64,000 nucleotides of DNA, taken from the NCBI GenBank assembly GCA_029561455.1, contig JAKQIY010000068.1:62001-126000 (forward strand). Direction: 5' to 3'. The position numbers and the translations under genes are program-made. The stretch is from a bacterium (GTDB lineage: Bacteria; Zhuqueibacterota; Zhuqueibacteria; Residuimicrobiales; Krinioviventaceae). The number at the start of each line of letters is the position of its first letter. Position 1 is the first letter of the stretch. Shown here piece after piece: positions 54,065 to 62,430 of the stretch. Below the pieces are notes generated by a model. That model was not told the DNA's origin. It was given only the letters and a program-made list of their open reading frames with translations, and made no database searches.

Positions 54065-55290
54065 TGGGAACACTAGCAATAAACGGCGGTACCCCGGTAC
54101 GAACCCAGCCGTTCCCGGTTTGGCCGGTGTGGGGCGATGAAGAAATTGACGGATTGACCAGGGTGATCAAAAGCGGCAGTTGGGGATGCCTGAAAGGAAC
54201 GCTGACCGCCGAATTTGAAAAAAAGTTTGCCGCTTATATGCAAGCCAAACATGGTATATGTTTGAACAGCGGCACAACCGCCCTGCGTATCGCTCTCACA
54301 GCCGCCGATGTCGATACCGGCGCTGAAGTTCTGGTTCCCGCCTATACATTTATTGCCACCGCCACGGCCGTTGTTGAAATGGGCGGTATACCGATTTTTG
54401 TCGATATTGACCCGAATACCTATAACATCGATGTTAAACAAGCCGAAGCTGCAATTACGAAAAAAACCAAAGCGATTATGCCGGTGCACTTTGCCGGTCG
54501 TCCTGCAAATATGGATGCGATATTGGCGCTGGCTAAAAAGCATAATCTCAAAGTAATTGAGGACGCAGCCCAGGCCTGGGGCGCCGAGTGGAACGGCAAA
54601 CGGGTTGGGGCCATTGGCGATGCCGGCTGTTTCAGCTTCCAGTCCTCAAAAAATATCAACTGCGGTGAAGGCGGTATCATTCTGACCAATGATGACCTGG
54701 TAGCAAAAATGTGCCGATCCCATATCAATTGTGGACGCAGTGAAGACGGCTTGTGGTATGAACATTTTTATTTTGGCGGTAATTACCGGCTCACCGAATT
54801 ACAGGCCGCGGTTCTGCACTCCCAGTTCGACCGCTATGAAGAATTAAAAGTAATAAGACAAGCAAATATGGCATATTTAAATGAAAAATTGCGCGCCATC
54901 GAAGGTATAGTACCGTTGATTGATGAACCCCAGGTTACCCAACACGCCGCACATTTATATATTTTCCGGTACAAAAAAGAATTTTTTGCCAATAAATCCA
55001 AAAATTCTTTTATCGATGCCATGCGCAAGGAAGGCATTTTTACCAGTCCCGGTTATTCCATACCGTTATACAAACAGCCGGTATTCCTAAAAAAAGCTTT
55101 TGGCCCGCGCGGTCGCACAGTTGATCTGCCGGTGGATTACAGTAAAAATTACTGTCCGGAAACCGAAAAAGCCTGTTTCGAAGAGGCGATCTGGTTCACC
55201 CAGAATATGTTGTTGGGAACCGAAGCGGATATGGATGATATTGTTTCCGCAATAGTTAAAATTAAAGAACATGCGGATGAATTGAAATAA
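54061..55290 (+). CDS. DegT/DnrJ/EryC1/StrS-family aminotransferase
   Basis: 409 residues, PLP-dependent. Motifs: GGTPVRTQPFPVWPVWGDEE, LNSGTTALRIAL, VPAYTFIATATAV, VIEDAAQAWGAEW, PLP-binding Lys in CFSFQSSKNINCGEGG, RSHINCGRSEDG and GGNYRLTELQAAVLHSQ. It resembles amino-sugar or scyllo-inosamine/AHBA-synthase-like members that aminate keto-sugars. No other sugar-nucleotide genes are nearby, so the substrate is open. Coupled to the HAD phosphatase gene. Confidence 0.92.
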   Translation: MMGTLAINGGTPVRTQPFPVWPVWGDEEIDGLTRVIKSGSWGCLKGTLTAEFEKKFAAYMQAKHGICLNSGTTALRIALTAADVDTGAEVLVPAYTFIATATAVVEMGGIPIFVDIDPNTYNIDVKQAEAAITKKTKAIMPVHFAGRPANMDAILALAKKHNLKVIEDAAQAWGAEWNGKRVGAIGDAGCFSFQSSKNINCGEGGIILTNDDLVAKMCRSHINCGRSEDGLWYEHFYFGGNYRLTELQAAVLHSQFDRYEELKVIRQANMAYLNEKLRAIEGIVPLIDEPQVTQHAAHLYIFRYKKEFFANKSKNSFIDAMRKEGIFTSPGYSIPLYKQPVFLKKAFGPRGRTVDLPVDYSKNYCPETEKACFEEAIWFTQNMLLGTEADMDDIVSAIVKIKEHADELK

Positions 55291-55380
55291 CGACAGTGTT
55301 ATAATTACAATTCTAGTTCCGGAGCGCTTTACCTTTATAAGATGCGCTCCGGATTTTGTTCATATATAGAAAAGAAGAAA

Positions 55381-55746
55381 ATGTATAAACTGGTTGTCGA
55401 ATCTTTTTTTTCTGCCGCTCATCACCTGGTTGAATACCCGGGCGCCTGCCGCCGTATACACGGACATAACTGGGTAGTTAAAGCGACTATAGCAGCGAGT
55501 ATTCTTGATGAATCCGGTATGGTTATGGATCTGTTCACCCTGAAAGCGATACTTGATGATTGCCTTAACCAGTTTGATCATCGGTTGATCAATGAAACAC
55601 CGCCGTTTGATACCGTTAACCCCACCTCGGAAAACCTGGCAAAATATATATACGACTATATGAAAAAACAACTGCCGCAGGGAATTAATATGCACCAGGT
55701 TGAAGTATGTGAGACTGAAAAATTTTCCGTTATCTATTCGGAATAA
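55381..55746 (+). CDS. queD: 6-carboxy-tetrahydropterin synthase (QueD/PTPS family)
   Basis: 121 residues from the ATG at 55381 (upstream gaaaagaag); an in-frame ATG at 55342 would add a tail not seen in the family. Zinc histidines in SAAHHLVEYPGACRRIHGHNW, then GMVMDLFTLKAILDDCLNQF, DHRLIN, NPTSENLAKYIYDYM and VEVCETEKFSVIY. QueD converts dihydroneopterin triphosphate to 6-carboxytetrahydropterin in queuosine synthesis. The PTPS/folate variants are similar, and the cysteine after the histidine pair supports the QueD-type assignment. Confidence 0.9.
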   Translation: MYKLVVESFFSAAHHLVEYPGACRRIHGHNWVVKATIAASILDESGMVMDLFTLKAILDDCLNQFDHRLINETPPFDTVNPTSENLAKYIYDYMKKQLPQGINMHQVEVCETEKFSVIYSE

Positions 55747-55839
55747 AAAGTGAGGTATCTGTAACAACACCGGTCGGTTGAAAAAAACGGGCAATCAGTG
55801 AATACGATTCAAAAAATTGTCGATTTTGCAAAAAAGTGC

Positions 55840-55867
55840 TTGACTATTGGTTTTTAAATATTAAATT
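55840..55867 (+). promoter_or_regulatory. Possible promoter of the aromatic operon
   Basis: TTGACT (55840-55845) and TAAATT (55862-55867) spaced by 16 nt. The predicted transcript would begin near 55875, some 40 nt before the leader peptide. The -10 fits only four of six consensus bases. Confidence 0.4.
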
Positions 55868-55912
55868 TAACTCTTGAAATTATGGAACAGAATTCTAAAT
55901 CAGATTAACGCC

Positions 55913-55978
55913 ATGAAATTTACATATTACATCTTTAATTATTTTTATTATTTTACCGGCAGGTACGGGAAAGATTAG
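55913..55978 (+). CDS. Phe/Tyr-rich leader peptide of the aromatic amino acid operon
   Basis: A 21-codon frame, ATG to TAG, reading MKFTYYIFNYFYYFT and ending GRYGKD. Four Phe and six Tyr make up almost half the peptide, with a Tyr/Phe cluster at codons 10-14. The stop codon is directly before the candidate antiterminator and 31 nt before the terminator stem. This matches leader peptides such as PheL, where ribosome stalling at scarce charged tRNA controls transcription. The ribosome-binding site is poor by eye. The downstream operon makes chorismate and tyrosine precursors, so the codons fit the product. Confidence 0.85.
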   Translation: MKFTYYIFNYFYYFTGRYGKD

Positions 55979-55979
55979 C

Positions 55980-56031
55980 ATCAGGTCTTAATTTTTTTTA
56001 GCAAATCTAACCCACTACCAAAAATCCTGAT
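55980..56031 (+). promoter_or_regulatory. Candidate antiterminator pairing of the aromatic attenuator
   Basis: ATCAGG (55980-55985) is complementary to CCTGAT (56026-56031), and ATTTTT (55991-55996) to AAAAAT (56020-56025), with a 5-nt bulge; TAG/CTA pairing may extend it into the terminator's left arm. If a ribosome stalls on the Tyr/Phe codons this helix can form and block the terminator. If the ribosome reaches the leader stop codon it would cover ATCAGG. The structure is inferred from complementarity only. Confidence 0.65.
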
Positions 56032-56048
56032 AGTGGGTTTTTTCTTTT
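56009..56048 (+). terminator. Attenuator terminator before the chorismate mutase gene
   Basis: AACCCACTA (56009-56017) pairs with TAGTGGGTT (56031-56039) over a 13-nt loop, followed by TTTTCTTTT. The T-run ends 12 nt before the first start codon of a nine-gene operon, so the terminator must be regulated or leaky for the operon to be expressed. Confidence 0.9.
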
Positions 56049-56060
56049 ATGGAGCAACGC

Positions 56061-56342
56061 ATGGATATTCAGTCGATACGAAAAGAAATTGATACGATTG
56101 ACGAACAAATACTCGGCCTGTTGTCAAAACGGGCGGAATATGCTTTGCTCATCGGCAAACTTAAACAGCAAAATGCGTTGGCTATCCACAGCCGTGAAAG
56201 GGAAGAACAGATCATTTCCAATATTATTGTCAAAAATTCCGGGCCGCTTTCGCACCAGGATATACGGGTAATTTTTCAAATGATCATCCTGGTATGCCGC
56301 AATTTGCAAAGTGATGATGAAAAAAAAAATACCGGTTTATAG
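56061..56342 (+). CDS. Chorismate mutase (AroQ class)
   Basis: Converts chorismate to prephenate. 93 residues from the ATG at 56061, six bases after ggag; the ATG at 56049 overlaps that site and is not favoured. A three-helix AroQ-type protein: IRKEIDTIDEQILGLLSKRA with the first active-site Arg region, EYALLIGKLKQ (Lys), and IHSREREEQIISNI. First gene after the attenuator and located just before DAHP synthase. In relatives the two enzymes can form a complex or fusion; here they are separate genes. Confidence 0.92.
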   Translation: MDIQSIRKEIDTIDEQILGLLSKRAEYALLIGKLKQQNALAIHSREREEQIISNIIVKNSGPLSHQDIRVIFQMIILVCRNLQSDDEKKNTGL

Positions 56343-56420
56343 AAACGCTGTAAAATTGCAATTAACTATATGGACAGAACAGATTAAACTCTCAGGACAT
56401 TACCGAGAAAGGAAATAACC

Positions 56421-57443
56421 TTGGTCATAGTAATGAAAGATAGCGCATCGGAAGAACTGATTCTGGCGGTGGCCGATCGCTTGAAATCTTTAGGATTTGA
56501 TGTTCACAAAGTTGTTGGTGTTAACAAAACCATTCTTGGCGCCATAGGCGATAAACGGGATATAGATATTCGCCAGTTTGAAATTATGGATGGTGTACAG
56601 GAAGTCGTGCGCATTACCGAACCCTATAAACTCTCCAGCCGCACTTTTCACCCGGAAAATACTCATGTTCAGGTCCGTGATGTTGTTTTTGGCGCCGATG
56701 AGATCCATGTTATTGCCGGCCCCTGCTCGATTGAAAGCGAGGAACAATTGTTTACTATAGCCGGAATGGTGAAAAAAGCCGGGGCAACAGTTCTGCGCGG
56801 CGGCGCTTTTAAACCCCGCACCTCGCCGTACAGCTTTCAGGGTATGGGAGAAGAAGGCCTTAAACTTATGAAAGAAGCAGGCAAGCAATTCGAACTGGCA
56901 ACCGTTTCGGAAATCATGCGCGAAAACCAGTTGGACATGATGCTTGAAAATGTTGATATTTTACAAGTTGGCGCCCGAAATATGCAAAATTTTCCGCTGT
57001 TACGCGAACTGGGAAAAACCACAAAACCTATTTTGCTCAAGCGCGGTATGGCCGCTACAATCGAAGAATTTCTCATGGCTGCCGAATATATCATGGCCGG
57101 CGGTAATTATAATGTCATTCTGTGTGAACGGGGCATTCGTACTTTTGAAAATTACACCCGCAACACCCTGGACATATCGGCAATACCGGTTGTTCATAAA
57201 CTGAGCCATTTGCCGATCATAGTCGATCCCAGTCACGGCACCGGTCTGCGCGATAAAGTAGGACCAATGGCACGAGCTGCAGTAGCTGCCGGGGCCGACG
57301 GCCTCACCATTGAAGTTCATCACCAGCCGGAAAAAGCGCTTTCCGACGGCGCACAATCTTTGTATCCACACCAGTTTGAACGGCTCATGGAAGAATTACG
57401 AATGATTGCCTGGGCAATCGGCAGAAAAATAAAACAGGGATAA
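56421..57443 (+). CDS. aroF: 3-deoxy-7-phosphoheptulonate synthase (type I-beta)
   Basis: First step of the shikimate pathway: PEP + erythrose 4-phosphate to DAHP. 340 residues, TTG start eight bases after aaagg, giving an N-terminus MVIVMKDSASEE of the Thermotoga-type regulatory ferredoxin-like domain (residues 1-70), known to bind Tyr/Phe in the family. TIM barrel: IAGPCSIES, LRGGAFKPRTSPYSFQG, QVGARNMQNF, LLKRGMAATIEE, ILCERGIRTF, LPIIVDPSHGTG and IEVHHQPEKALSDG. Feedback sensing by the N-terminal domain would add to control by the upstream attenuator. Confidence 0.95.
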   Translation: MVIVMKDSASEELILAVADRLKSLGFDVHKVVGVNKTILGAIGDKRDIDIRQFEIMDGVQEVVRITEPYKLSSRTFHPENTHVQVRDVVFGADEIHVIAGPCSIESEEQLFTIAGMVKKAGATVLRGGAFKPRTSPYSFQGMGEEGLKLMKEAGKQFELATVSEIMRENQLDMMLENVDILQVGARNMQNFPLLRELGKTTKPILLKRGMAATIEEFLMAAEYIMAGGNYNVILCERGIRTFENYTRNTLDISAIPVVHKLSHLPIIVDPSHGTGLRDKVGPMARAAVAAGADGLTIEVHHQPEKALSDGAQSLYPHQFERLMEELRMIAWAIGRKIKQG

Positions 57444-57446
57444 ATA

Positions 57447-58556
57447 ATGGACACTTTTGAACGTTTTAACAAGATACTCATTGTCGGCGTCGGCCTGATC
57501 GGTGGCTCCCTGGCGCTGGCGCTTAAACGCAAGGGCTACACCGGCACAATTATCGGCGTTGATAATCCGTACGCCCTGGAAAATGCCAAAAAACGTAAAG
57601 CGGTCGACCTGGTTTATTCGATAGAAGAACTGGGTGAAGCGGCATCCCAGGCAGATTTGATCTTTTTATGCACACCGATCAATGTTATTATCGAACATTT
57701 ACAGGTATTAGGCAAATATGTTAAACCTAATACCCTCATAACGGATGTAGGCAGTATAAAGCGTAAAATTGTCGAGACTGCCAATATTCATTTACCCCAG
57801 GAATGTGATTTTATCGGCGGACATCCCATGGCCGGTTCCGAGTTTCGCGGCGTGAACGCAGCCGATCCGTTTTTGTTCGAAAACACAATTTATGTGTTAA
57901 CCCCGGTGCGGCCAATAAACGAATCGACGCGCAAAGCCTTTGGCGATTTACTGGAACGGATAGGCGCCAAAGTTCTGCTGTTGTTGCCCAAATTGCATGA
58001 TGAAATTGCCGCTGCGGTCAGCCATTTACCGCAAATGGCCGCTGTAGCTTTGATGAATATGGTGGCCAACAAGCAAAAAGAGAGCCCCCATTTTCTGAAA
58101 ATGGCCGCCGGCGGTTTTCGTGATATGACCCGCATTGCTTCCAGTCCCTATGGTATGTGGGAGCAGATCAGAACCACCAATGCCGATATGATTGTAACTT
58201 ATATCGATGCATACATCGAAGAATTGAATAAAGTAAAAAATATGCTGCTGACCGATGACCTGCAAAAATATTTTGAAAATTCGGCCCGCAACCGGTTATA
58301 TATACCCAGTGATACCAAAGGCTTTTTAAGGCCGCATTATGATATTTCCGTTGCGGTTGAAGACCGGCCCGGCATGATCGCCCTGATCACCAATACCCTG
58401 GCCGGTAAAGAAATAAATATCAAAGATATCGAAGTATTAAAAATCAGAGAAGACGAGGGTGGCACAATTCGTTTGGCATTCTCCACAGAAAAAGAGCAGG
58501 AAATGGCTCTGGAATTGCTCAAAGCGAATGGCCTTGAATGTGGTAAGAGGGAATAA
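57447..58556 (+). CDS. tyrA: Prephenate dehydrogenase with C-terminal ACT domain
   Basis: Oxidatively decarboxylates prephenate to 4-hydroxyphenylpyruvate, the tyrosine precursor. 369 residues, start three bases after the aroF stop. The NAD-binding N-terminus is KILIVGVGLIGGSLALALK; later motifs are LIFLCTPINVIIEHL, GGHPMAGSEFRGVNA (catalytic His region), HDEIAAAVSHLPQMAAVAL and GGFRDMTRIASSP. An ACT domain at about 288-369 (ISVAVEDRPGMIALITN) suggests tyrosine feedback inhibition. Confidence 0.95.
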   Translation: MDTFERFNKILIVGVGLIGGSLALALKRKGYTGTIIGVDNPYALENAKKRKAVDLVYSIEELGEAASQADLIFLCTPINVIIEHLQVLGKYVKPNTLITDVGSIKRKIVETANIHLPQECDFIGGHPMAGSEFRGVNAADPFLFENTIYVLTPVRPINESTRKAFGDLLERIGAKVLLLLPKLHDEIAAAVSHLPQMAAVALMNMVANKQKESPHFLKMAAGGFRDMTRIASSPYGMWEQIRTTNADMIVTYIDAYIEELNKVKNMLLTDDLQKYFENSARNRLYIPSDTKGFLRPHYDISVAVEDRPGMIALITNTLAGKEINIKDIEVLKIREDEGGTIRLAFSTEKEQEMALELLKANGLECGKRE

Positions 58557-58557
58557 T

Positions 58558-59841
58558 ATGAAAAATATAGTGCTCAAACCCGCAGCGCGTCTGCGGGGTG
58601 AAATTGTTCTGCCCGGCGATAAATCTATTTCCCATCGTGCGCTGATACTGAGCGCCATTGCGGATGGCGATTGTCATATTACCGGGTTATCCAATGCCCT
58701 GGATGTCAACAACACTATCGAGTGTTTGAAAAAATTAGGTATTAAAATTCAAACCAAAGGGGAGCAGGTCATTGTCAAAGGCGGTGGGATGTATGGATTA
58801 AAAGCGCCGAAAACGATCCTGGATGCGGGAAATTCCGGCACGACGATCCGCCTGTTATCCGGCATATTGGCGGCGCAGGATTTCATTACGGAAATTACAG
58901 GCGACGCTTCCCTGCAAAACCGCCCGATGCGGCGTGTAATAGAACCCCTGGAAATGATGGGAGCGCAAATTGAAAGTAATATGTTCAAAGCGCCGTTAAA
59001 AATTCGCGGCAACCAGCTGCGCGCTATTGATTATGCTTCGGCGGTGGCCAGCGCCCAGGTAAAATCCTGTATTTTGTTGGCCGGTTTATACGCCAAAGGA
59101 ATTACACGGGTTACGGAACCTTCCGAATCCCGTAATCATACCGAATTAATGCTGCGGGAATTTAATGTCAATATCCAGGCAAATCCGGGTATGGCCGGCG
59201 TTAAGGGCCCGGCGCAATTGCAACCTGCCGATATTGATGTGCCGGCCGATATTTCAGCGGCGGCGTTTTTTCTGATCGCCGGGTGCCTGGTTCCCGATTC
59301 TGAAATTATTATGCCGAATGTCGGTGTCAACCCAACCCGCACCGGTATTCTGGATGCTCTGATTGCCATGAAAGCACCGGTACAAACGGAACCCCAGGTA
59401 ACAATTAATTACGAACCCCGACAAAAATTGATCGCCCGGCCGGTCAATCTCAATCCAACGCACCTGAGCGGCTCGCTGATACCACGCATTATTGATGAAA
59501 TCCCGATCCTGGCGGTGGCCGCAACCCAGGCTAATGGCACCACAACAATCAAGGATGCCGGCGAATTGCGCATCAAAGAGTCGGATCGCATCACCACAGT
59601 TGTCAGTAACCTGAAGAAAATGAAAGCCAATATCCGTGAGATCAAGGACGGCATGATCATTGACGGCCCCAGCCGATTACGCGGCGCAGAAATTGATTCC
59701 TACGGCGATCATCGTATTGCCATGGCTTTTGCCATTGCCGCACTATTCGCGGAAGGAGAAACCCAAATCAATAATATCGAGTGCGTCGATACTTCTTTTC
59801 CGGGATTTTTTGAAATGTTAGAGTCGCTGCGTAATGGTTAA
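58558..59841 (+). CDS. aroA: 3-phosphoshikimate 1-carboxyvinyltransferase (EPSP synthase)
   Basis: 427 residues from the ATG at 58558, one base after the tyrA stop and behind gaggg; upstream in-frame codons would overlap tyrA by about 100 bp and add residues outside the family. It joins shikimate 3-phosphate and PEP. Motifs: LPGDKSISHRALILSA, LDAGNSGTTIRLLSG, SLQNRPMRRVIEPL, SAQVKSCILLAGLYA, DISAAAFFLIAG, DEIPILAVAAT, LRIKESDRI and YGDHRIAMAFAIAAL. The GNSGT active-site loop has the usual, non-shifted residues. Confidence 0.96.
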   Translation: MKNIVLKPAARLRGEIVLPGDKSISHRALILSAIADGDCHITGLSNALDVNNTIECLKKLGIKIQTKGEQVIVKGGGMYGLKAPKTILDAGNSGTTIRLLSGILAAQDFITEITGDASLQNRPMRRVIEPLEMMGAQIESNMFKAPLKIRGNQLRAIDYASAVASAQVKSCILLAGLYAKGITRVTEPSESRNHTELMLREFNVNIQANPGMAGVKGPAQLQPADIDVPADISAAAFFLIAGCLVPDSEIIMPNVGVNPTRTGILDALIAMKAPVQTEPQVTINYEPRQKLIARPVNLNPTHLSGSLIPRIIDEIPILAVAATQANGTTTIKDAGELRIKESDRITTVVSNLKKMKANIREIKDGMIIDGPSRLRGAEIDSYGDHRIAMAFAIAALFAEGETQINNIECVDTSFPGFFEMLESLRNG

Positions 59842-60715
59842 AGCATCGAGTAAATTATATGCGGTAATCGGCGATCCCATTGCTCATAGTCTTTCTCCGC
59901 TCATGCAAAACTGGATGATCGGCCAATTTGGCCTCAATGCTGTGTATGTGGCATTTCACATTCGCAAACCTCAGCTTGAAGCCTGTCTGCAAGCGGTGCG
60001 TACGTTAGAAATTGGCGGTTTAAATGTAACCGTTCCGCACAAAGAAGCCGTACTACCATTTGTGGATACAAAATCAGTTGATGTGGAACTGTTACAGGCG
60101 GCCAACACTATTAAAAACTGCAACGGGCAGTTGCAAGCGCATGTTACCGATCCATTTGGATTCACAGAATCGCTTGGTGATAACCGTGATCGTTGTAACG
60201 GCGCTAGCGTGGTATTATTTGGCGCCGGCGGCGCCGCCCGTTCTGTCTGTTATGCGTTGTCCCGTCTGAAAATTGCCCGTTTAGTGATTGGCGATGTTGT
60301 GGCAGATAAAGCCCGTGAATTACAAAGCCTGGCAATAAACAGGCTCAATATGCCTGATGTGTCCTTGTTTTCTCCCGCCGATCCCAATTTTTCCGATCTA
60401 ATTAGCGATGCCGGTATTATCATCAATACCACTGCAGTGGGCATGCATCCCGACACCGACCGGGCTGTTATGAGCGATTTTTCTTGTATCAGCAAACACC
60501 ATTTTGTTTATGATGTCATTTATAATCCACAAACGACAAGGCTTTTACAACAAGCGAAAAAGCATGGGGCGACTGTGCAAAATGGCCTGGATATGCTTAT
60601 ATACCAGGGACTGGAATCGCTGCGTATCTTTAGCGGCGAACATTTAACGCTCAGTCCAGCGCAATTGTCGGAACTGCATAAAATAATGAACCGTGAATTG
60701 GGGATTTATGAGTAG
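59834..60715 (+). CDS. aroE: Shikimate dehydrogenase
   Basis: NADPH-dependent reduction of 3-dehydroshikimate to shikimate. 293 residues. Motifs: VIGDPIAHSLSPLMQNWM (substrate-binding Ser), GLNVTVPHKEAVLPF (catalytic Lys), the Rossmann loop VVLFGAGGAARSVCYAL, NTTAVGMHPD and VYDVIYNPQTTRLLQQA. The start overlaps the aroA end by 8 nt (translational coupling). Confidence 0.96.
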   Translation: MVKASSKLYAVIGDPIAHSLSPLMQNWMIGQFGLNAVYVAFHIRKPQLEACLQAVRTLEIGGLNVTVPHKEAVLPFVDTKSVDVELLQAANTIKNCNGQLQAHVTDPFGFTESLGDNRDRCNGASVVLFGAGGAARSVCYALSRLKIARLVIGDVVADKARELQSLAINRLNMPDVSLFSPADPNFSDLISDAGIIINTTAVGMHPDTDRAVMSDFSCISKHHFVYDVIYNPQTTRLLQQAKKHGATVQNGLDMLIYQGLESLRIFSGEHLTLSPAQLSELHKIMNRELGIYE

Positions 60716-61913
60716 AATACGCTTTTTAACCGCCGGGGAATCGCATGGTCGCGCCTTGACTACTATCATTGAAGGATTACCGGCCGGCCTGGAAATATCG
60801 GAAACAGCTATCGAACATGAACTGCAGCGCCGTCAGCGTGGCTACGGCCGCGGCGATCGCATGAAAATTGAACATGATCGTGCCCGGATTTTATCGGGAG
60901 TGCGCTATGGTGTGAGCCTCGGCAGCCCGGTATCTTTGCTGCTTGAAAATAAAGACTGGATCAACTGGACTGAAAAAATGTCGGTTACGCCGGTAGAACA
61001 CCCTACGCCGCCGCTGCAAATGCCCCGGCCCGGCCACGCCGACTTTGCCGGCATGGTTAAATATCGCCAGGATGATCTGCGTAATTTACTCGAACGCTCT
61101 TCCGCCCGCGAAACCACCATGCGCGTCGCCGTGGGCGCCATTTGTAAAAAACTGCTGGAAAAATTTCATATACATATTTATGGACATATAACCCGTATTG
61201 GGTCCGTTACTTCACCTTTCAGTGTGTTAAATATCCCATCCCGGCATTTTAAAAATCCTGATTATATTAAAGAATTTGCAACAATTTTTAAACAGGTTGA
61301 AGAATCGCCTATGGCCTGTGCTGATTCAGCCGCTACTACAGCAATGGTAGCACTGGTTGATGACGCAAAACAGCAGGGCACATCGCTTGGCGGCCAGTTT
61401 GAACTAATTGCTACCGGCTTGCCGGTTGGGTTGGGCAGCCACGTTCATTGGGATCGCAAACTGGATGCGCAAATTGCCGCCGCACTAATGAGCATCAATG
61501 CAATAAAGGCTGTCGAGATCGGCCTGGGCGTGCAGGTTGCCCACTTGCCCGGCAATAAAGTACATGACCAGCTTTATTATACCGAAGCCGGTGGCTATTA
61601 TCGCGGTAGTAATAACGCCGGGGGAATTGAAGGTGGTATGAGTAACGGCGAACCCATCGTTGTAAAAGCGACCATGAAGCCCCTGCCGACAATGATCCAA
61701 CCACTGGATTCGGTGAATGTCGCCACACATACAGCCAGCACTGCCCATTATGAACGCGCTGATGTGTGCGCCGCTCCCGCTGCGGTTGTCGTTGGCGAAG
61801 CCATGCTGGCTATAGTTCTTGCCGATGCCCTGTACGAAAAACTGGGCGGCGATTCAATCCCGGAAATGCTACATAATTTTAGAGGATTGTCAAATGTACC
61901 CCTGGGATGGTAA
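60708..61913 (+). CDS. aroC: Chorismate synthase
   Basis: Converts EPSP to chorismate with reduced FMN as cofactor. 401 residues from the ATG at 60708, which overlaps the aroE stop; upstream in-frame codons are inside aroE. Motifs: FLTAGESHGRALTTIIEG, RRQRGYGRGDRMKIEHD, LSGVRYGVSLGSPVSLLL, MPRPGHADFAGMVKY, SSARETTMRVAVGAI, GGIEGGMSNGEPIVVKAT and ADVCAAPAAVVVGEAMLA. Full length, intact active-site residues. Confidence 0.97.
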   Translation: MSRIRFLTAGESHGRALTTIIEGLPAGLEISETAIEHELQRRQRGYGRGDRMKIEHDRARILSGVRYGVSLGSPVSLLLENKDWINWTEKMSVTPVEHPTPPLQMPRPGHADFAGMVKYRQDDLRNLLERSSARETTMRVAVGAICKKLLEKFHIHIYGHITRIGSVTSPFSVLNIPSRHFKNPDYIKEFATIFKQVEESPMACADSAATTAMVALVDDAKQQGTSLGGQFELIATGLPVGLGSHVHWDRKLDAQIAAALMSINAIKAVEIGLGVQVAHLPGNKVHDQLYYTEAGGYYRGSNNAGGIEGGMSNGEPIVVKATMKPLPTMIQPLDSVNVATHTASTAHYERADVCAAPAAVVVGEAMLAIVLADALYEKLGGDSIPEMLHNFRGLSNVPLGW

Positions 61914-62430
61914 AAACATCTATTTTATGGGTTTTATGGCATCCGGCAAATCCGCTGTGGGCCGCGAAATGGCGAAAATGCTAGGTTGGCCGTTTCACGA
62001 TACCGATGATCTGGTTGAAATTAAAGCCGGGAAAAAGATCAGCAGCATTTTTGAGGAAGATGGGGAAGAGGCATTTCGTAACCTGGAAACCCAAGTTTTG
62101 CAGGATATTGCCGCTAAACGGCAATTAGTTATTTCCCTGGGCGGCGGCGCTATTATCCGCGAACAAAACCGGGCGCTGTTGAAACAAAGCGGTATTTTGA
62201 TCTGTTTAACCGCGCCGGTTGAAATTCTGGCGCAACGCATTGCGATGAAATCGCACCGGCCGCTGATGGCCAACCTTTCCGGCCCTGAATTACAAGCTAA
62301 AATCGCCGCAATGCTGCGCGACCGTGAACCATATTATAAACAAGCCGACTATACTGTTGTTAATGACGGAGTACTGAATATTAAACAACTGACCAGTTCA
62401 TTATTCAATAAAATGTGTAATGATGTATGA
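61894..62430 (+). CDS. aroK: Shikimate kinase
   Basis: ATP-dependent phosphorylation of shikimate. 178 residues from the ATG at 61894, seven bases after agagga; it overlaps aroC by 20 nt. Walker A GFMASGKSAVG, HDTDDLVEIKAGKKISSIF (shikimate binding), FRNLETQVL, ISLGGGAII and SHRPLM with the lid Arg. The earlier in-frame ATG at 61819 would run through aroC and is rejected. Confidence 0.95.
   Translation: MYPWDGKNIYFMGFMASGKSAVGREMAKMLGWPFHDTDDLVEIKAGKKISSIFEEDGEEAFRNLETQVLQDIAAKRQLVISLGGGAIIREQNRALLKQSGILICLTAPVEILAQRIAMKSHRPLMANLSGPELQAKIAAMLRDREPYYKQADYTVVNDGVLNIKQLTSSLFNKMCNDV

Noticed and set aside
55747-56008. T-box or riboswitch in the aromatic operon leader
   Set aside because: No T-box consensus or known aptamer core is visible, while a codon-rich leader peptide and overlapping helices explain the terminator.
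58459-58557. Longer N-terminus for EPSP synthase starting inside tyrA
   Set aside because: The family begins at the ATG at 58558, which has a gaggg ribosome-binding site and directly follows the tyrA stop.
61819-61893. Longer N-terminus for shikimate kinase inside aroC
   Set aside because: It lacks family similarity; the ATG at 61894 has agagga at good spacing and the Walker A follows at the normal distance.
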